NCBI GenBank assembly: GCA_021838585.1 | Contig: JAKCDE010000009.1 | Location: 1 to 56,198 of the forward strand | DNA length: 56,198 nucleotides | Direction: 5' to 3' | Source: Nitrospirota bacterium | Lineage (GTDB): Bacteria; Nitrospirota_A; Leptospirillia; Leptospirillales; Leptospirillaceae | In this document: in pieces, positions 34,810 through 43,959 of the stretch | Position numbering within the stretch: the stretch's first letter is position 1 | Layout of the letters: each line of letters begins with the position of its first letter | Translations under genes and position numbers: made by a program | Notes under the pieces: model-generated | Told to the model about the DNA's origin: nothing | Databases searched by the model: none | Seen by the model: the letters and a program-made list of their open reading frames with translations, nothing else

Positions 34810-37123
34810 CTGGCACGAAGGGTATCTCGCCCTTTTGGGAAAGCTTCCGTTTTCCTTCGATATCGTCGAACGCAAGAAAGGGGGCTACGAGCGCTGGATG
34901 CATGAGTTCAGGCCTTGTCCGCGGGGCTCCCGCATCATCGATGCCGAGGAGGCGATGACCCTCCTCGCCCGCGAAGAATACGACGCCGTCCTATGCCATG
35001 ACGTCAGCGATCTCGTCCTGACGCAGCGCTCTCCAATCCCGCAATTTCTTGTTTTCCACAACCGTCTCGACACGATGATCGCCCTCGGAAAAAACCGCGT
35101 GGAGGCCCGGGAGTATAAGGATAGCCTCAAAACGCTCCTCGGGTCGGTCTCCGATCTGACGACGGTCTTCATTTCTCCGTCCAAGAAAGAGTCGTGGGGA
35201 CTTCCGGGTCCCGTCATCCTTCCGGGAATCGACGGCCGTGACTGGAGCGGATACGACGGCGCCGAGGCGGTCGCGCTCAGGGTCGGGAACTTTCTCGAGG
35301 AGCGGGACCTGATGCTGGGAGCGAAACTCTCGGGACGGGTTCTCGAAGGACTTCCGCACACGACCCTGGGGCTCAATCCCGGGATTCCGGGGGCCAGACC
35401 CAGCCGGAATGTCGACGATCTGAAGGAGGTCATGCGCCATCATCGCCTGCTTCTCCATGCCACGGTCGAACCCTGGGAGGATGGCTACAACCTGTCCCTC
35501 CTGGAGGCGATGGCCACGGGCATGCCCGTTGTCGCCCTGGCCCATTCGGGCTCCCCGGTCGTCGACGGCGTGAGCGGGTACCTCTCCGACCGGGAGGAGG
35601 GGCTCAGGGACTCGGTGAAGCGCCTCCTCGCCGATCGGGAGCTGGCCATCGGGATGGGAATGAAGGGGCGGGAGAGCGTTCTCAGGGACTTTCCGGTGGA
35701 CCGGTTTCTAGAAGAATGGGAGCGCCTGATCAATCGGAAGGTGGCACTGTGGAAGCCAAAACAGGCCTATCGAAAGGAGCGGGGGGAGGTCATCGACCGG
35801 ATTCCGGCCGGATCCAACCGTATTCTGGATATCGGATGCGGGACCGGGGCCATGGGTCGCGGAATCAGGACCCGGTGGGGAGAGGTCCAGCTTGTGGGGA
35901 TCGAGAAGGATCCTGCCCGGGCCTTCGAGGCGCGGGCCTATTATGACCGCGTCATTGAAGCCGACGCTGCCACCTGGAAACCTGACTTCGCGGCGGAGAG
36001 TTTTGATGCCATCATTCTGGCCGATGTCCTGGAGCATGTCGAAAATCCGGCGATGCTCCTGAAGCGCTATGTTCCGTTTCTCTCATCGCATGGCGTCATG
36101 GTTCTGTCCGTTCCCAACATCCGCTACCATGAAGTGCTGGCAGGGCTGGCCCAGGGCCGGTTCGACTATCAGGAGCAGGGAATCCTCGATCGCTCGCATC
36201 TTCGATTCTTTACCCGCAAGACCCTGGTCGAGCTTCTTGAATCCTCCGGTCTTCAGGTGGAGACGATCGCCGCCAACGTGTCGGTTGAGTACAACCGGAT
36301 GGCCCAGGAGCTGGCGAAGCAGCCTCATGGAAGAATGGACATCGATCTTGGGCCCCTTGTCCTCAGGCAGCAGTCTCCGGAAGAGATCCGGGACCTCTTC
36401 GTTATGCAGTTTCTTGTGACAGCGCGCCGGAAGGTGTTCGGACTCATCGAGAAGGTCGACGACCTCATGGGGTCGGGCCTCGTCGACGGCGTCGAGGAGA
36501 TTCTGGCGGCAGGTCTCGCCGATCCGGCCCTGACGATCGGGGAGAGGGGAGAGGTCGAGATCAAGCTGGGGGAGGTCCTCTCCAGAAAGGGGGATCTCGA
36601 CGGGGCCATGGCCGCCTTTTCAAGGGCGATCCCTCTGGTGGAGGACGAAAGGCCCTTTCAGGGGCGGGCGGTCATCCGCCTTCTGAAAGGCGACTTCGCC
36701 GAATCCCTCATCGACTTCAAAAAGGCCCACGAGCTGAACCCCAGGGCCTACGGAGCCCTGTCCGGCTTCGGCATGGTCTGCCAGGAGACCGGACAGTACG
36801 AGGATGCGGTCTATTACTATGACCAGTCCCTGGGAATCGAAATCGAGCAGGAGGACATTCTTCGTCTCATGATCGACTCCGCACGGGTGATCGGGAGGCC
36901 GGATATGGCCCTGTCAAGGACCGGAGAGTATCTCTCCCTCCATCCGTTCAAGCCCGGCCTGAAAAGTCTCTATGCGCAGATGCTCGAGGAGGCGGGCTTC
37001 GGGGAGGAGGCGCTGGTCGTGGTCCGGGAAATCCTCTCGAGGGATCCCCGGAATCCGATTGCGCGGGAGATCCTGGAGCGCCATGAATCGCTGGCGGGAT
37101 CATCCAGCCCGAACGGGGTCTGA
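34787..37123 (+). CDS. Fused glycosyltransferase-methyltransferase-TPR protein
   Basis: 778 residues from the ATG at 34787 (AAGGAG upstream), in three parts. About 1-320 is a GT4-type glycosyltransferase (LLLHATVEPWEDGYNLSLLE, AMATGMPVVALAHSG). About 335-500 is an SAM methyltransferase (ILDIGCGTGAMGRGI; DAIILADVLEHVENPAMLLK). About 565-770 is a TPR array (SRKGDLDGAMAAFSRAIPLV, ETGQYEDAVYYYDQSLGIE). It could add and methylate a sugar on one acceptor, with the TPR part holding protein. The domain roles come from families; the combined role is inferred. Confidence 0.82.
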   Translation: MLRILTFNWHEGYLALLGKLPFSFDIVERKKGGYERWMHEFRPCPRGSRIIDAEEAMTLLAREEYDAVLCHDVSDLVLTQRSPIPQFLVFHNRLDTMIALGKNRVEAREYKDSLKTLLGSVSDLTTVFISPSKKESWGLPGPVILPGIDGRDWSGYDGAEAVALRVGNFLEERDLMLGAKLSGRVLEGLPHTTLGLNPGIPGARPSRNVDDLKEVMRHHRLLLHATVEPWEDGYNLSLLEAMATGMPVVALAHSGSPVVDGVSGYLSDREEGLRDSVKRLLADRELAIGMGMKGRESVLRDFPVDRFLEEWERLINRKVALWKPKQAYRKERGEVIDRIPAGSNRILDIGCGTGAMGRGIRTRWGEVQLVGIEKDPARAFEARAYYDRVIEADAATWKPDFAAESFDAIILADVLEHVENPAMLLKRYVPFLSSHGVMVLSVPNIRYHEVLAGLAQGRFDYQEQGILDRSHLRFFTRKTLVELLESSGLQVETIAANVSVEYNRMAQELAKQPHGRMDIDLGPLVLRQQSPEEIRDLFVMQFLVTARRKVFGLIEKVDDLMGSGLVDGVEEILAAGLADPALTIGERGEVEIKLGEVLSRKGDLDGAMAAFSRAIPLVEDERPFQGRAVIRLLKGDFAESLIDFKKAHELNPRAYGALSGFGMVCQETGQYEDAVYYYDQSLGIEIEQEDILRLMIDSARVIGRPDMALSRTGEYLSLHPFKPGLKSLYAQMLEEAGFGEEALVVVREILSRDPRNPIAREILERHESLAGSSSPNGV

Positions 37124-37124
37124 T

Positions 37125-38705
37125 GTGGCGGAAAAATGCCTCGTCATTCAGGAAGCCCGTCTGGGAGACCTCATCCAGTCGGCGCCCCTGATCGACGCCC
37201 TGAAAAAGGAGGGACACCGGCCAGTGCTCCTTGTGCGTCCCGGAATTGCCGCTGCCGCCCGGTCCCTGTCCCTCGCGGACGATATCAGGACCTGGCCCGG
37301 CTTCGGGGATCCCGGTGAGGATCGTCCCCTTGCCGGCCGTCTCTCCGAGGCCCGGGCGTTCGTGGGGGCCCTTCGCCGGGAAGGATTCGGTCGCGCGGTG
37401 GTCCTGAACCACCATGGAACCGGAATTATGCTGGCCCGTCTTCTCGGAATTCCGGTCGCGGGATTCGACCGGGTGTTCGACCGAACCGGAGACGGGGGAT
37501 CCCCCCCAACGCCTCTTTCGGGGTGGCCAGGCTACCTCGTGGCCTCCTCCCGGGGAATCCGGGGGTTGAACCGGGTCCATCTCTCGGACATGTGGCGGGG
37601 GTTCGGAGGCGTTCCGGGGGCCGCCTCTCTCCCGCCTCCTTCTCACAATCCGGCAGGTCCTGTGGTTGTGGTTCTGGGAGGTCGAAGTCCCTATCGGCGC
37701 TGGGAGCCGGAGTCTATCCTGGCCCTCGTCCGGAACCTGAGGAGGATCGACGGAGGGGAGATCATCCTGTCCGGAAGTCCGGAGGACGCGCCCCTTGGGG
37801 ATCTTCTCGAGCGCGAGGCCGGGGGGGGAGTCCGGAACATGGCCGGGAAGACAGGGATCGAGGGGCTCTCCCGGTTGCTTTCCGAGGCCGGAGTCGTCGT
37901 CTCTCCCGACACCGCGCCGCTCCATCTTGCAGCCCTCCGGGGAGTCCCGACGGTGGGGCTCTTCTTCGCGAGCGCCCTCTTCTTTGAAACCGGGGCCTAT
38001 CGGGATGGGGCGCTGTCTTTGGTGACAACCATGGAGTGCTACCCCTGCGCCGGGGAAGGGGCCGACTGTCCTCACCGCTCCTGTCGGAATGCCCCCGACC
38101 CCGAGGTTCTGGCGTGCCTCATTGCAGGGGTCCGGCGCGGAGAAAACGGCCGAACTTTGGGTGAGGCTTACTCCCGGCGTCTCCCGGGAGTCGAACTCTG
38201 GGAGGCAGGCCTCTCGGAAAGCGGCCTTCTTCAAACCCTCCGGACTCCGCGGGCCCTGACCCGTGAACGGATTCTCGCGCGCCTCATGAGACGTTTCCAA
38301 TGGCGGTACCTCGCGATGAGCGAGGATCTCCCGACCCTCGATTCGGAGCTTGAGATGGAGTCGGGGGACCCCTCCCTGGCCCTTTCCGACGATTCCGGGA
38401 ATCTTCCGCTCTCCCTCTGGCTTCAACGGCTGGGAGAAGGCGTGGCGCTCTATGTCCGTCTCAGGGAGCAGGGTGTCGAGGGGACTCATCGGGATAAGAT
38501 GATCGACCGGCTGGCCAGCGACTTTCCGATGATGTGGCCGCTGCTTCACCATCTCGAATGGGTCGAGGGGGGAGAGGGTCCCCTTTCCCCCCTCGTCAGC
38601 GCCTCCCGGGCCCTTGTCCAGGAGGCTTCGAAGATCTCGAACCTCGGAGGTCGCTTCGCAGGGACAATCGCGACGAACAAGGAGTGGGTCCATGTGGCAA
38701 TTTGA
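37125..38705 (+). CDS. GT9 (heptosyltransferase-like) glycosyltransferase A
   Basis: 526 residues from the GTG at 37125, one base after the previous stop. GT9 features: N-terminal LVIQEARLGDLIQSAPLIDA, nucleotide-sugar segment VVSPDTAPLHLAALRGVPTV, and a four-Cys group (CYPC...CPHRSC) as found in many GT9 members. About 170 extra residues follow the GT9 domain and are mostly helical with no known family. Usual substrates are ADP-heptoses in LPS, but the context suggests a flagellar acceptor. It overlaps the next gene by 14 bases. Confidence 0.85.
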   Translation: MAEKCLVIQEARLGDLIQSAPLIDALKKEGHRPVLLVRPGIAAAARSLSLADDIRTWPGFGDPGEDRPLAGRLSEARAFVGALRREGFGRAVVLNHHGTGIMLARLLGIPVAGFDRVFDRTGDGGSPPTPLSGWPGYLVASSRGIRGLNRVHLSDMWRGFGGVPGAASLPPPSHNPAGPVVVVLGGRSPYRRWEPESILALVRNLRRIDGGEIILSGSPEDAPLGDLLEREAGGGVRNMAGKTGIEGLSRLLSEAGVVVSPDTAPLHLAALRGVPTVGLFFASALFFETGAYRDGALSLVTTMECYPCAGEGADCPHRSCRNAPDPEVLACLIAGVRRGENGRTLGEAYSRRLPGVELWEAGLSESGLLQTLRTPRALTRERILARLMRRFQWRYLAMSEDLPTLDSELEMESGDPSLALSDDSGNLPLSLWLQRLGEGVALYVRLREQGVEGTHRDKMIDRLASDFPMMWPLLHHLEWVEGGEGPLSPLVSASRALVQEASKISNLGGRFAGTIATNKEWVHVAI

Positions 38706-40494
38706 CGAGTCCGTCTTCCGGCAGAATATGGAAGTCTTCGCCGAGGGAAGCTTGAGGGAGGTGCTGTTCCGCCCCGACAGAAATCGGGAGCGATGGGAGA
38801 TTCTCGCCAGCAAGGAGGGGTCGCCCAGTCTCCTGTGGGACAATGCGAGTCTCCACAGCCGGTACGATCCCGTGAAGGAAGGCGAACGATGGGTGGAGGA
38901 GGCATTGTCGTCCCTACCGGAATCCAGCCCGGGAGTTCTTCTTCTGGGGTTGGGACTGGGGTATCACCTCTATGCCCTTCTGGAGCGATCCTCGGTTCCG
39001 GTCCATGTCTTCGAGCCCATTCCCGACATTCTCCGCGCGTCATTCCGCCTCTTTCCCTGGTATCGATTCAAGGACCGTCTGCGATTCGTCTCCGAGCCGT
39101 CAGAGATCCGGAAGGTCCCGGGGGGGGCGACTGTTTTTTCCCATGCGCCCTCCGAAAAGCTCAGGCCCGATCTCTACCGCTCCATCCGAAAGCTTTATGA
39201 AGGGGGAGAGTCCCCGGAGACCTATTCCCTTCGGGTCCTGGTGGTGTCTCCGGTCTCCGGAGGGTCCTATCCGATCGCCCGCTCCGTTTACCGCGCCCTT
39301 CTTCGCATGGGCCACCGGGCCAGCCTCTTCGACGCGTCCGTGTTCGAAGGCTCGCTCCGGGCCATCGGGGGACAGACCCGGATCGATCTGCATCGGGCCC
39401 AGCTTCGAGGGCTCTTCCAGGGATTTCTCTCGGAGATGATCATGGCCAGGATCATCTCCGAAAAGCCTGACCTGATCATAGGGCTGGCCCAGTCACCCCT
39501 CTCGCCGGATCTCCTTGAAAAGATCCGGGAGATGGGGATCCCGGTCGCCTACTGGTTTGTCGAGGACTTCCGCATCGCGACCTACTGGGAGAGGGTGGCG
39601 CCCCTCGTCACGAGTTTCGCGGTGATCCAGAAAGAGGCCTGGATTCCGGCGCTCGAGGCTCGGGGACTTACCAATGTCCTCTATCTTCCGACCGGTGCCG
39701 ATCCGGAAATTTTCAGGCCGGAGCCTGCGGCGGGAGAAGACCCCGGGCGCTACTCGTCTCCATTGGCCTTCATGGGGGCCGGATACTACAATCGCCAGCA
39801 CTTTCTCAGGAGCCTGGTCGACCTGGGACTCGCCATCTGGGGCGCGGACTGGGATCCCGGAGATCCTCTTTTCCGTCATGTCCGCGAGGAGGGGCGACGG
39901 ATAGCTCCCGAGGAGGCGGCCCAGATCTACCGGAACTCTCCCGTCAACCTGAACCTTCACTCGTCGGTCTATCATAAGGGGGTAAACCCGGACGGTGATT
40001 TCGTGAACCCCAGGACCTTCGAGATCGCGGCCTGCGGGGGATTTCAGATCGTGGACCGGCGCTCCCTTCTGTCCGAGCTCTATGAGCCGGGAGAGGAGAT
40101 CGCGGTGTTCGACAACGAATCCTCCTGCCGGACTCTGGTGAAACATTATCGATCCAGAGAAAGGGAAAGACGCGAGATGGCGGCCCTGGCGCTCTCCCGG
40201 ACCCTTCGGGAACACACCATCGACTGTCGGATGGACCAATGGCTTTCCGTTCTTTTCGAGCAGGGATTCCGCCCCAAGAATACGGCCTTTCCGGGACGCC
40301 AGAAGGTGGAGACCCTTATCAGCGAGGCGTCGGGGGACTCCGAGCTCTCGGGCTTCCTCGACCGGTTCCGAAGTCTGGGAACGGTCGACCTCGACGATCT
40401 CGAGCGGGGAATACGCCTCGGAGAGGCTCCGGTCAGCGATACCGAAGCTGCCGTGCTTCTGATGAAAGAATTCGTGAGGGAGGTCGGGGCATGA
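38692..40494 (+). CDS. CgeB-like glycosyltransferase with Maf-like N-terminal region
   Basis: 600 residues from the ATG at 38692. About 1-190 holds a Rossmann-like segment (VLLLGLGLGYHLYALLERSS, VHVFEPIPDILRA) resembling the N-terminal region of Maf-type flagellin glycosyltransferases. About 200-540 is CgeB-like: SGGSYPIARSVYRALLRMGH, VAYWFVEDFRIATYWERVAP, LPTGADPEIFRPE, and a C-terminal VNPRTFEIAACGGFQIVD. The last 60 residues are unassigned. The Maf likeness is my reading and needs a profile search. It overlaps the next start (ATGA). Confidence 0.78.
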   Translation: MWQFDESVFRQNMEVFAEGSLREVLFRPDRNRERWEILASKEGSPSLLWDNASLHSRYDPVKEGERWVEEALSSLPESSPGVLLLGLGLGYHLYALLERSSVPVHVFEPIPDILRASFRLFPWYRFKDRLRFVSEPSEIRKVPGGATVFSHAPSEKLRPDLYRSIRKLYEGGESPETYSLRVLVVSPVSGGSYPIARSVYRALLRMGHRASLFDASVFEGSLRAIGGQTRIDLHRAQLRGLFQGFLSEMIMARIISEKPDLIIGLAQSPLSPDLLEKIREMGIPVAYWFVEDFRIATYWERVAPLVTSFAVIQKEAWIPALEARGLTNVLYLPTGADPEIFRPEPAAGEDPGRYSSPLAFMGAGYYNRQHFLRSLVDLGLAIWGADWDPGDPLFRHVREEGRRIAPEEAAQIYRNSPVNLNLHSSVYHKGVNPDGDFVNPRTFEIAACGGFQIVDRRSLLSELYEPGEEIAVFDNESSCRTLVKHYRSRERERREMAALALSRTLREHTIDCRMDQWLSVLFEQGFRPKNTAFPGRQKVETLISEASGDSELSGFLDRFRSLGTVDLDDLERGIRLGEAPVSDTEAAVLLMKEFVREVGA

Positions 40495-42314
40495 AGGGCG
40501 GACGCGCATCAAACCCCAAGACTTCCGCTCCTTCCAGGAATGCGACCATCGGCTCCATTCTTGTCATTGCGATGACCCGGATGGGCGACCTTTTCCAGAT
40601 GGCCCCGATGGCGGCCGCTCTTCGGGAAAGGCATCCGGGATGCCGAATCGGGCTTGTGGCCTATCGGGAGTTCGGGGAGACGGCAGCGGGCCTCTCCCTG
40701 TTCGATGATCTCTATCTGGTGGACGGACAGGCCATCCGTCGGATGGTGTTCGACGACCGGGTTTCCTGGAGCGAAAAAATCTCCCGGATCCGGGTGATGA
40801 GCGCCGACTGGAACCGGGGGGAATATGACCTCCTGATCAACCTGACGCCAAACCGGATCGGAACAGTTCTTGGATATCTCGTCAAGGCCAGGGAGGTCAG
40901 GGGAGTGATCATGACCCGGGACGGATTCCGGGCGTTTTACGATCCGGCCATCGCCTATTTTGGCATGATGGTCCGGAACCGCCTCTACAACGATACGAAC
41001 CTGGTGGACCTCTTTCTCCGGATTGCCCAGGTGTCCCCACCCGGGGGACTCGTCCTCCCGGAAAGGATGGAGATTCCCTCTTCGGAACTGCCTGCGGGGA
41101 AGCGGTGGGTGGCGGTCCAGACCGGAGCCTCTGTCTCGATCAAACGGTGGCCTGAGGAGTCATTCGTCCGGATGATCGCCCACTTTCTTTCTCGGTCCCC
41201 TGGGTCGGGAGTCGTCCTTGTGGGCTCCGGGGAGGAGGATGTGGCCCGGAACAGGAGGATCGTTTCCGCCCTAGAAGATCGGTGGAGCTCGGGTCGAATC
41301 CTGAACCTGACCGGCCGGACCTCGGTCCGGGAGCTGGCCGGGGTTCTCCGCTCGGTGTCGCGGCTTGTGTCGAACGATACGGGGGCCATGCATGTCGCGG
41401 CGGCGATGGGGACTCCCGTCGTGGCACTTTCCTTCGCCAATCTTTTCTACCCCGAAACGGCTCCTTACGGAAACAATCATGTGGTTCTGCAGAGCCGGAA
41501 GCCGTGTGCCCCCTGCGGGATCGACTCCCATTGTCTGAATCCGGTCTGCCGGGAGGACATCGCCCCCGAATGGCTCGCCCAATTCGTGGCCCATCTCGAA
41601 GAGAGGGAGGAGGAACTCCCAGATTTCCGGGCCCGGGTGGCCGGATTTCTTGAAAAAGACCCTCCGGGATCCCAGTTATTGGTCGCGGTCTCCGGATGGG
41701 ATGGTCGGGGAAGGCTCCGGTATCGCCCCGTCTCCCGGCCTCCCATGGGGCTCCCGGAGCTGTTCCGGAGCCTCTATCGACAGATCTGGACGATGGAGTT
41801 TGACCGGTTGCCTCTCGACTGGGGGGTGGAGTGCGATCTTCTGCTTGAGGATTACGAGGTGGCCGGGCTCTCCCGTCAGTCATGGGAAGACCTCCGGTAT
41901 GCCCATCTCGAGATCGGGGGGCTTTTCAGGGAAGGAGAGAGCCTGTGCCGGACGATTCGGGAAAGGGTCGAAGAGGGGATTCCCGACGAGGGGGCCCGGG
42001 AGTTTCTGGAAAATCTCACCCGGGAGCTGGAATCCCTCGATGTGCGCATTCAGGAACTGGGATGGGTGGCGCCTACGGCCGCTCCCCTCGCCTCCCTCTT
42101 CGAGATCGAAAAAGAGGGGGTGGCGATCGAGGATCCCCTGCGTCTCCTGGAAATGATCCAGGGGGTAGAGCAGGTCTACCGGACAGGGCATTTGCGGAAC
42201 GAACGCCTGATCCGCCTCGCAGACAGATGGTTTTCTTCAATGGATTCACTGTTTATTTCATCCGGGGATCAGGAAGGGACGAAGCGGAACGCGGCTTCGC
42301 TTCATCTCCTGTGA
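40491..42314 (+). CDS. GT9 (heptosyltransferase-like) glycosyltransferase B
   Basis: 607 residues. GT9 features: ILVIAMTRMGDLFQMAPMAA, VQTGASVSIKRWPEESFVRM, LVSNDTGAMHVAAAMGTPVV, and a Cys group CAPCGIDSHCLNPVC. From about 400 a helical extension of about 200 residues follows, similar in size and place to that of GT9 A though not obviously similar in sequence. Paired GT9 enzymes suggest transfer of two related sugars. Confidence 0.85.
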   Translation: MKGGRASNPKTSAPSRNATIGSILVIAMTRMGDLFQMAPMAAALRERHPGCRIGLVAYREFGETAAGLSLFDDLYLVDGQAIRRMVFDDRVSWSEKISRIRVMSADWNRGEYDLLINLTPNRIGTVLGYLVKAREVRGVIMTRDGFRAFYDPAIAYFGMMVRNRLYNDTNLVDLFLRIAQVSPPGGLVLPERMEIPSSELPAGKRWVAVQTGASVSIKRWPEESFVRMIAHFLSRSPGSGVVLVGSGEEDVARNRRIVSALEDRWSSGRILNLTGRTSVRELAGVLRSVSRLVSNDTGAMHVAAAMGTPVVALSFANLFYPETAPYGNNHVVLQSRKPCAPCGIDSHCLNPVCREDIAPEWLAQFVAHLEEREEELPDFRARVAGFLEKDPPGSQLLVAVSGWDGRGRLRYRPVSRPPMGLPELFRSLYRQIWTMEFDRLPLDWGVECDLLLEDYEVAGLSRQSWEDLRYAHLEIGGLFREGESLCRTIRERVEEGIPDEGAREFLENLTRELESLDVRIQELGWVAPTAAPLASLFEIEKEGVAIEDPLRLLEMIQGVEQVYRTGHLRNERLIRLADRWFSSMDSLFISSGDQEGTKRNAASLHLL

Positions 42315-42358
42315 CTCCGGGAGGCCGGGGCCTCATGGCCCCTATCGAGGAGGGAACG

Positions 42359-43045
42359 ATGAATGCACAGAAACCTTTTGATAACCAGACCATTCTCCTT
42401 GACGGGGAGAAGACGGAGTTGAAGAGGACGGAAGGAGAGTCCTGGGCCCAGGCGCTGGACCGTCTCCTTCTGCAGATTCCTTCCGGGAGGACGATCTCCG
42501 GCGTGTTCCTGAACGGGGCTCCTTCGTCACGGCCGGAAATCGAAGCCCTGGACGACAGCCATCCCTTTCTTCTGGAGGTCCGGACGGAATCACTGGAATC
42601 CCTTCTCAAGGAGGTCCTGACCGATCTGGTCGCCCATATCGACAGCCTCATGGTGGTTTTTCAGGAGATCGGAAACAATCTCCGCCGTGGAAACATTCCG
42701 GCGGTTTTCGGGGGGCAGGACAAGAACCACGAATCCGGGGGCGGGGTTTACATGCAGGCCCTTGAAGGAATGGTCGCGGCCCAGGTTCTCGTGGAGGAGA
42801 TCGGTCGAATCGAGCAGCAGTCGGGACATGACACCTTCCGTGTCTCCTTCATCGAAGAATCGGACCGGATCGACGCCCTGCTCACAGGGATGCTCAAGGC
42901 CCAGGAGGCTCTCGACTGGATCCTGCTGGCCGATCTCGTGGAGTACGAAATCCTCCCGGTGCTGCAGCGTGGGCGGGTGAAATCGGCGCGGGCGCTGGGG
43001 ATCGTTCTTGAAAACGAGCGAAAGGGGAACCTGGTCGTCGCCTGA
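42359..43045 (+). CDS. Hypothetical protein at end of glycosyltransferase operon
   Basis: 228 residues from the ATG at 42359 with GAGGAGGG upstream. The first 75 residues look like a small beta-grasp-type domain (ILLDGEKTELKRTEGESWAQ, RTISGVFLNGAP). The rest is helical (LVAHIDSLMVVFQEIGNNLR, DWILLADLVEYEILPVLQRG). No membrane segment and no family recognised. Being co-directional and 45 bases after GT9 B, it is probably co-transcribed. Confidence 0.6.
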   Translation: MNAQKPFDNQTILLDGEKTELKRTEGESWAQALDRLLLQIPSGRTISGVFLNGAPSSRPEIEALDDSHPFLLEVRTESLESLLKEVLTDLVAHIDSLMVVFQEIGNNLRRGNIPAVFGGQDKNHESGGGVYMQALEGMVAAQVLVEEIGRIEQQSGHDTFRVSFIEESDRIDALLTGMLKAQEALDWILLADLVEYEILPVLQRGRVKSARALGIVLENERKGNLVVA

Positions 43046-43131
43046 CCCTGTCCTGGACTGGAGGAGAGGCTCATCACCGGAGAGATTGCCCCGCTTCCCC
43101 CGTCGGGCCCTGACGGGACAATCGGGCTTCC

Positions 43132-43159
43132 TTGACCTGCGGATTTATCGTGGTAATAT
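43132..43159 (+). promoter_or_regulatory. Sigma-70-like promoter
   Basis: TTGACC (43132-43137), 16 bases, TAATAT (43154-43159), about 59 bases before the small gene at 43218, in a locally AT-rich stretch. An inverted repeat CCCGTC/GACGGG lies just upstream near 43099-43117 but lacks a T-run. Confidence 0.6.
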
Positions 43160-43217
43160 TAAAAAGTGGTAATCCATAGGTCGAAAAAAGGAAAGAATTT
43201 TTTCCGGGAGAGTCCGG

Positions 43218-43685
43218 ATGAGCATCGAGAGGCTGGGAGTCCAGGGAATGGAGGATCGAAGGGAGAAAGGGTATTTACGCCTTTCCGACCCTTCCGGTGC
43301 GCCTTCACAGACTCTGAACGCTGCGCCTTCGGTGCGAAGAAATTCCCTTCGCTCTGCGGATAACTTTTCGGATATGGGTGTCGTCTCGCGGGTCTTGGCG
43401 GGGATAGACTCCGTCGGTTCCGTTCCGGCAAAGGTTTCTGTCTATTCCCAGCCGATGGGAAGAAGCATTGTCACCGATGTGGTCGTCCACGAGACCGACC
43501 AGAACGACGGAACGAGGAAGGTCGGCAACCACTTCCAGGGAGCGCCCCTTCCGCCTTCCGAACCGGAAGTCCCGGACGGGATCGGCGCTTCGGGTGTCCG
43601 GGTCGGTGCCTATGAAGAGAGCCGAATGGCCGCTCGGGAAGCCTATATGATGTTTCAGGGAATGAAGCTCAATCAGACCGCATGA
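43218..43685 (+). CDS. Hypothetical protein, possible flagellar accessory
   Basis: 155 residues; no family recognised. It is polar with a low-complexity N-terminal half and a more ordered C-terminal helix (YEESRMAAREAYMMFQGMKL). No signal peptide or membrane helix. A weak GGGAGAG site lies before the ATG. Location next to flagellar genes and its own sigma-70-like promoter are the only context. Confidence 0.5.
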   Translation: MSIERLGVQGMEDRREKGYLRLSDPSGAPSQTLNAAPSVRRNSLRSADNFSDMGVVSRVLAGIDSVGSVPAKVSVYSQPMGRSIVTDVVVHETDQNDGTRKVGNHFQGAPLPPSEPEVPDGIGASGVRVGAYEESRMAAREAYMMFQGMKLNQTA

Positions 43686-43722
43686 AGAGTCCCTGTTTTC
43701 GATAGCCTTTATGGAGCCCGAG

Positions 43723-43932
43723 ATGTCTTTTGGAGTCAACAACGTCACGAATCTTGATCAGCCTGTGGGCCGAAGCGAGCCTCAGGACCGGACGTCCGAA
43801 CGCGCCGCGGCCCGACGATCAGAAGAGATCGCCCGGGGAGAGGAAGAGCGTTCCCGAGTTCGGGAACAGGAAACCCAAAAAGAAGAGCGATCTCACTCCG
43901 AATTTCCACGCAAGGTGGATTTTTTTGCGTGA
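43723..43932 (+). CDS. Small charged hypothetical protein
   Basis: 69 residues from the ATG at 43723, preferred over 43711 because GGAG lies 6 bases before it. The start MSFGVNNVTNLDQPVG is followed by a long Arg/Glu-rich helix and a VDFFA end. Small proteins of this shape occur among flagellar genes in other bacteria, but I cannot name the family. Confidence 0.45.
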   Translation: MSFGVNNVTNLDQPVGRSEPQDRTSERAAARRSEEIARGEEERSRVREQETQKEERSHSEFPRKVDFFA

Positions 43933-43959
43933 TGTCGATGTCTTCAGGAACTTGTTCAG

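Noticed and set aside
43176..43192. CATAGGTCGAAAA occurs both here and near 1420
   Set aside because: A 13-base repeat is expected by chance in 56 kb, and the second site has no sigma-54 element.
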